6,967 nt of DNA, from the NCBI GenBank assembly GCA_007118075.1, contig SKSH01000088.1:1-6967 (forward strand), written 5' to 3'. Of the stretch, positions 5,233 through 6,967 are shown one piece after another. The DNA comes from Halobacteriales archaeon (GTDB taxonomy: Archaea; Halobacteriota; Halobacteria; Halobacteriales; SKSH01). The notes below the pieces were generated by a model. The model saw only the letters and a program-made list of their open reading frames with translations. It was not told the origin of the DNA and made no database searches. The position numbers and the translations under genes are program-made. Positions within the stretch are counted from its first letter, which is position 1. Every line of letters starts with the position of its first letter.

Positions 5233-6075
5233 TTACAGCGCCAGTTGCGCCCGTCCGGCGATGAATGCGACGAGGGCGACGTACATGCCGGCTTTCAACA
5301 GTTGCTGGCCGATGGCGGGTCGGTCGCGACCGATGAGGGTCCCATATCCCATGATGGCGATCGCCGGGATCAAGCCGACGAAGTACCACCAGCCGAAGGT
5401 CTCCTGGAGATACGGCAGCGGGCTCAACGCGGCACCGATGACGAGTGTGGCGATGGCGAACATCCAGGCACGCGTTGAGCCGATGGCGATCGGGAGCGTC
5501 GTCAGCCCTTGTGCCCGGTCGCCAGGTATATCCTCGATGTCCTTGACGACCTCGCGCGCAAAGGTGGCCACCCCGGCGAGGATACCGATCTCGAGGGTCA
5601 CCAACAGATCACCACCAGCGGCGGCACCGAACCAGATGGCACTCGTGACGAGGAAGGCGACGACCCCGTTACCGAGCCCTGGTGTCCCCTTGAAGACCGT
5701 CGTGTAGGCGGTGAGTAAGAAGAGGTTGATGACCGCGATGGCGATGGCTGCAGTTGGTAACACCACCAGGGTGAGGCCGATGGCGATGGCGAGAGCGACC
5801 GCTGAGAACCATTTGGCGGTTGCCGGAGCGACCAGCCCGGCTGGGATCGGCCGATCTGGGCGGTTGATCGCGTCGATCTCGCGGTCGAAGTAATCGTTGA
5901 TGGCGTTCCCAGCCGCGGTACCCAGCGCGGTGGCGGCAACGGCCGAGATGATGGGGATCGTCACCACGGGACCTGCGGCGACGAACGCACCGACCGCAGC
6001 CAGGATGCCACCACCGATGACGTTGCCTGGGCGGGTCAGGCGGACGTGCGCGACAGCGCGGGTTCCCCACGACAT
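5233..6075 (-). CDS. ubiA: UbiA-family prenyltransferase, probably digeranylgeranylglyceryl phosphate (DGGGP) synthase
   Basis: The 280-residue product is a membrane prenyltransferase of the UbiA superfamily. Residues 60-68 (NDYFDREID) form the first Asp-rich motif and 179-186 (DIEDIPGD) the second; both bind the Mg-diphosphate of the prenyl donor. NRPDRPIPAG (71-80) after motif 1 is typical of archaeal DGGGP synthases. About eight or nine hydrophobic helices fill the rest. The expected reaction adds a second geranylgeranyl chain to geranylgeranylglyceryl phosphate, making the core ether lipid of archaeal membranes. Menaquinone, heme or chlorophyll-type prenyltransferases are alternatives but fit less well. 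I chose ATG 6075 because the TATA-like TTTTAACC at 6099-6106 is about 27 nt upstream, giving a leaderless transcript; a longer frame to 6126 adds 17 residues and crosses that box. Confidence 0.85.
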   Translation of the reverse strand: MSWGTRAVAHVRLTRPGNVIGGGILAAVGAFVAAGPVVTIPIISAVAATALGTAAGNAINDYFDREIDAINRPDRPIPAGLVAPATAKWFSAVALAIAIGLTLVVLPTAAIAIAVINLFLLTAYTTVFKGTPGLGNGVVAFLVTSAIWFGAAAGGDLLVTLEIGILAGVATFAREVVKDIEDIPGDRAQGLTTLPIAIGSTRAWMFAIATLVIGAALSPLPYLQETFGWWYFVGLIPAIAIMGYGTLIGRDRPAIGQQLLKAGMYVALVAFIAGRAQLAL

Positions 6076-6098
6076 AGCGTTGGATGGCGCTTCGCTCC

Positions 6099-6106
6099 CT
6101 TTTAAC
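6099..6106 (-). promoter_or_regulatory. TATA-like box of the prenyltransferase gene (GGTTAAAA)
   Basis: On the minus strand GGTTAAAA lies about 27 nt before the ATG at 6075, the right distance for a leaderless haloarchaeal transcript. The gene at 6220 diverges from this 144-bp gap. No equally clear TATA box is visible for that direction. Confidence 0.5.
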
Positions 6107-6219
6107 CCCATTGGCTCTGCTCCCATCGGCGCCGGAGGATTCGTAACACTCCGTCACCGACTACGTGCAGAGATGGACGACATGCTCGTGACACGGTCAC
6201 CCTGGTCCTGGAGTTACCG

Positions 6220-6967
6220 ATGCGAGCGGTGACGCTGGGACCCGCTGGCACCTATGCGCACCGGGTGGCGACAGCCGTGACAGCCGAGGTGACCTTTCGC
6301 CAATCGGTCACCGCGATTGTCGATGCCGTTGCCAGTGGCGCGTTCGACCGTGGGGTCATCCCCATCGAGAACAGCATCGAAGGGAGCGTCACCGAGAGCC
6401 TCGATGCGCTCGAGCGCTACGAGGTAGCCGTGGTTGGTCAACTGATTGCCCCGATCCGCCATGCGTTGCTGAGCCAAGGTGACCCTCCTGCACAGATCGC
6501 TAGTCATCCGCAGGCGCTCGCCCAGTGTCGACAGTTCCTCGAAGAACGGTATCCGACGGTGGACCAGACCGCCACCGCGAGCACGGCCGCTGCGGTCGAG
6601 CTGGCACGGGATGACGAGACCATCGCCGCGATTGCGCATCCTGAGTCGGTGTCTGGCGCACTCAGGCTACTGGCGACGGATATCCAGGACCGGGACACGA
6701 ACGAGACGCGGTTCTTCCTCATCGCCGATGAGGCGCATCGGGTCGATTCCGGTGAGAAGACCTCGCTCATCGTCTATCCGAACGACGACCACCCAGGCCT
6801 CTTGTTGGCCCTTCTTCAGCCGTTTGCCGAACGCTCGATCAACCTCTCACGGATCGAGTCTAGACCGAGTGGGAAACATCTCGGCGACTATCTATTCCAT
6901 CTGGACCTCGAGGGTGATCTGATCGATGACACTACGCTCGAAGCCCTCGATGCCCTGCAGTCGGCCA
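6220..6967 (+). CDS. pheA: Prephenate dehydratase with ACT domain (partial, 3' end beyond window)
   Basis: The open frame encodes 249 residues before the window ends. It begins MRAVTLGPAGTYAH, matching the GPxGTYSxxA opening of prephenate dehydratases. IPIENSIEGSV (47-57) and SHPQALAQC (95-103) are conserved catalytic-domain segments, and NETRFFLI (161-168) contains the TRF motif essential for activity. An ACT domain follows from about 181; PGLLLALL (192-199) and ESRP (213-216) correspond to the two phenylalanine-contact motifs. The enzyme decarboxylates and dehydrates prephenate to phenylpyruvate in phenylalanine synthesis, and the ESRP motif suggests feedback inhibition by phenylalanine. 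There is no chorismate mutase domain. The family is usually about 270-280 residues, so only about 20-30 C-terminal residues are missing. The ATG at 6220 is fixed by the family's N-terminus. The gene is divergent from the prenyltransferase gene. Confidence 0.93.
   Translation, partial: MRAVTLGPAGTYAHRVATAVTAEVTFRQSVTAIVDAVASGAFDRGVIPIENSIEGSVTESLDALERYEVAVVGQLIAPIRHALLSQGDPPAQIASHPQALAQCRQFLEERYPTVDQTATASTAAAVELARDDETIAAIAHPESVSGALRLLATDIQDRDTNETRFFLIADEAHRVDSGEKTSLIVYPNDDHPGLLLALLQPFAERSINLSRIESRPSGKHLGDYLFHLDLEGDLIDDTTLEALDALQSA

Noticed and set aside
6133..6153. A CGGAG...CTCCG inverted repeat upstream of prephenate dehydratase.
   Set aside because: Five-base arms with an 11-base loop are expected by chance in GC-rich DNA, and no repeat of the element is seen nearby.
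5598..6157. Minus and plus frames overlapping the prenyltransferase gene, including an Arg-rich 162-codon frame.
   Set aside because: They are out-of-frame readings of a high-GC membrane protein gene and carry no domain.
6173..6232. A 19-codon plus frame starting MDDMLVTR that overlaps the start of prephenate dehydratase, considered as a leader peptide for attenuation.
   Set aside because: It has no run of Phe codons and no paired hairpins, and leader-peptide attenuation is not expected in archaea.
1..6967. Search for CRISPR arrays, tRNA genes, insertion sequences and toxin-antitoxin pairs.
   Set aside because: No regularly spaced repeats, no cloverleaf with a TTCGA-type arm, no paired terminal inverted repeats or transposase motifs, and no small two-gene toxin-antitoxin arrangement were found by eye.

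Overview
The window looks like a stretch of haloarchaeal (class Halobacteria) chromosome. Supporting signs are acidic proteins, families typical of haloarchaea (a DUF5798-type coiled-coil protein, a DUF7344-type winged-helix protein, a KaiC/RAD55-like ATPase), an archaeal lipid-synthesis prenyltransferase, an archaeal-type 7S (SRP) RNA, and TATA boxes about 25 nt before likely transcript starts. The genus cannot be told from this sequence.

Layout. Positions 1-78 hold the last 25 codons of an unidentified gene. Positions 79-600 have no intact gene; they contain the decayed C-terminal end of an HxlR-type transcription regulator and a near-identical 18-bp repeat that may mark a second copy. Positions about 650-953 (minus strand) encode the signal recognition particle RNA, recognisable from helices 1, 6 and 8 and a TATA box placed for a roughly 300-nt transcript. 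Next come a small four-helix membrane protein (minus, 1002-1448) and, diverging from it, a two-gene unit on the plus strand: a DUF5798-type coiled-coil protein whose stop overlaps the start of a PLP-dependent cysteine synthase.

From 2770 to 3976 lie a nested inverted repeat between convergent genes, a DUF7344-type regulator (minus), and about 700 bp of decayed sequence. That stretch holds an unrecognised open frame and the frameshifted C-terminus of a SAM-dependent methyltransferase. Then follow three minus-strand genes: a MaoC-like hotdog hydratase, a KaiC/RAD55-like ATPase with an altered Walker A motif, and a UbiA-family prenyltransferase, probably digeranylgeranylglyceryl phosphate synthase of archaeal membrane-lipid synthesis. 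Diverging from the last is prephenate dehydratase (plus, cut off by the window end), for phenylalanine synthesis.

The intact genes are mostly housekeeping (protein targeting, cysteine, phenylalanine and membrane lipid synthesis) mixed with poorly characterised haloarchaeal proteins. I see no phage, CRISPR, transposon or new multi-gene system. The points most worth a second look are the two gene graveyards (79-600 and 3282-3975), the hidden SRP RNA, and the translational coupling of the coiled-coil protein to cysteine synthase.
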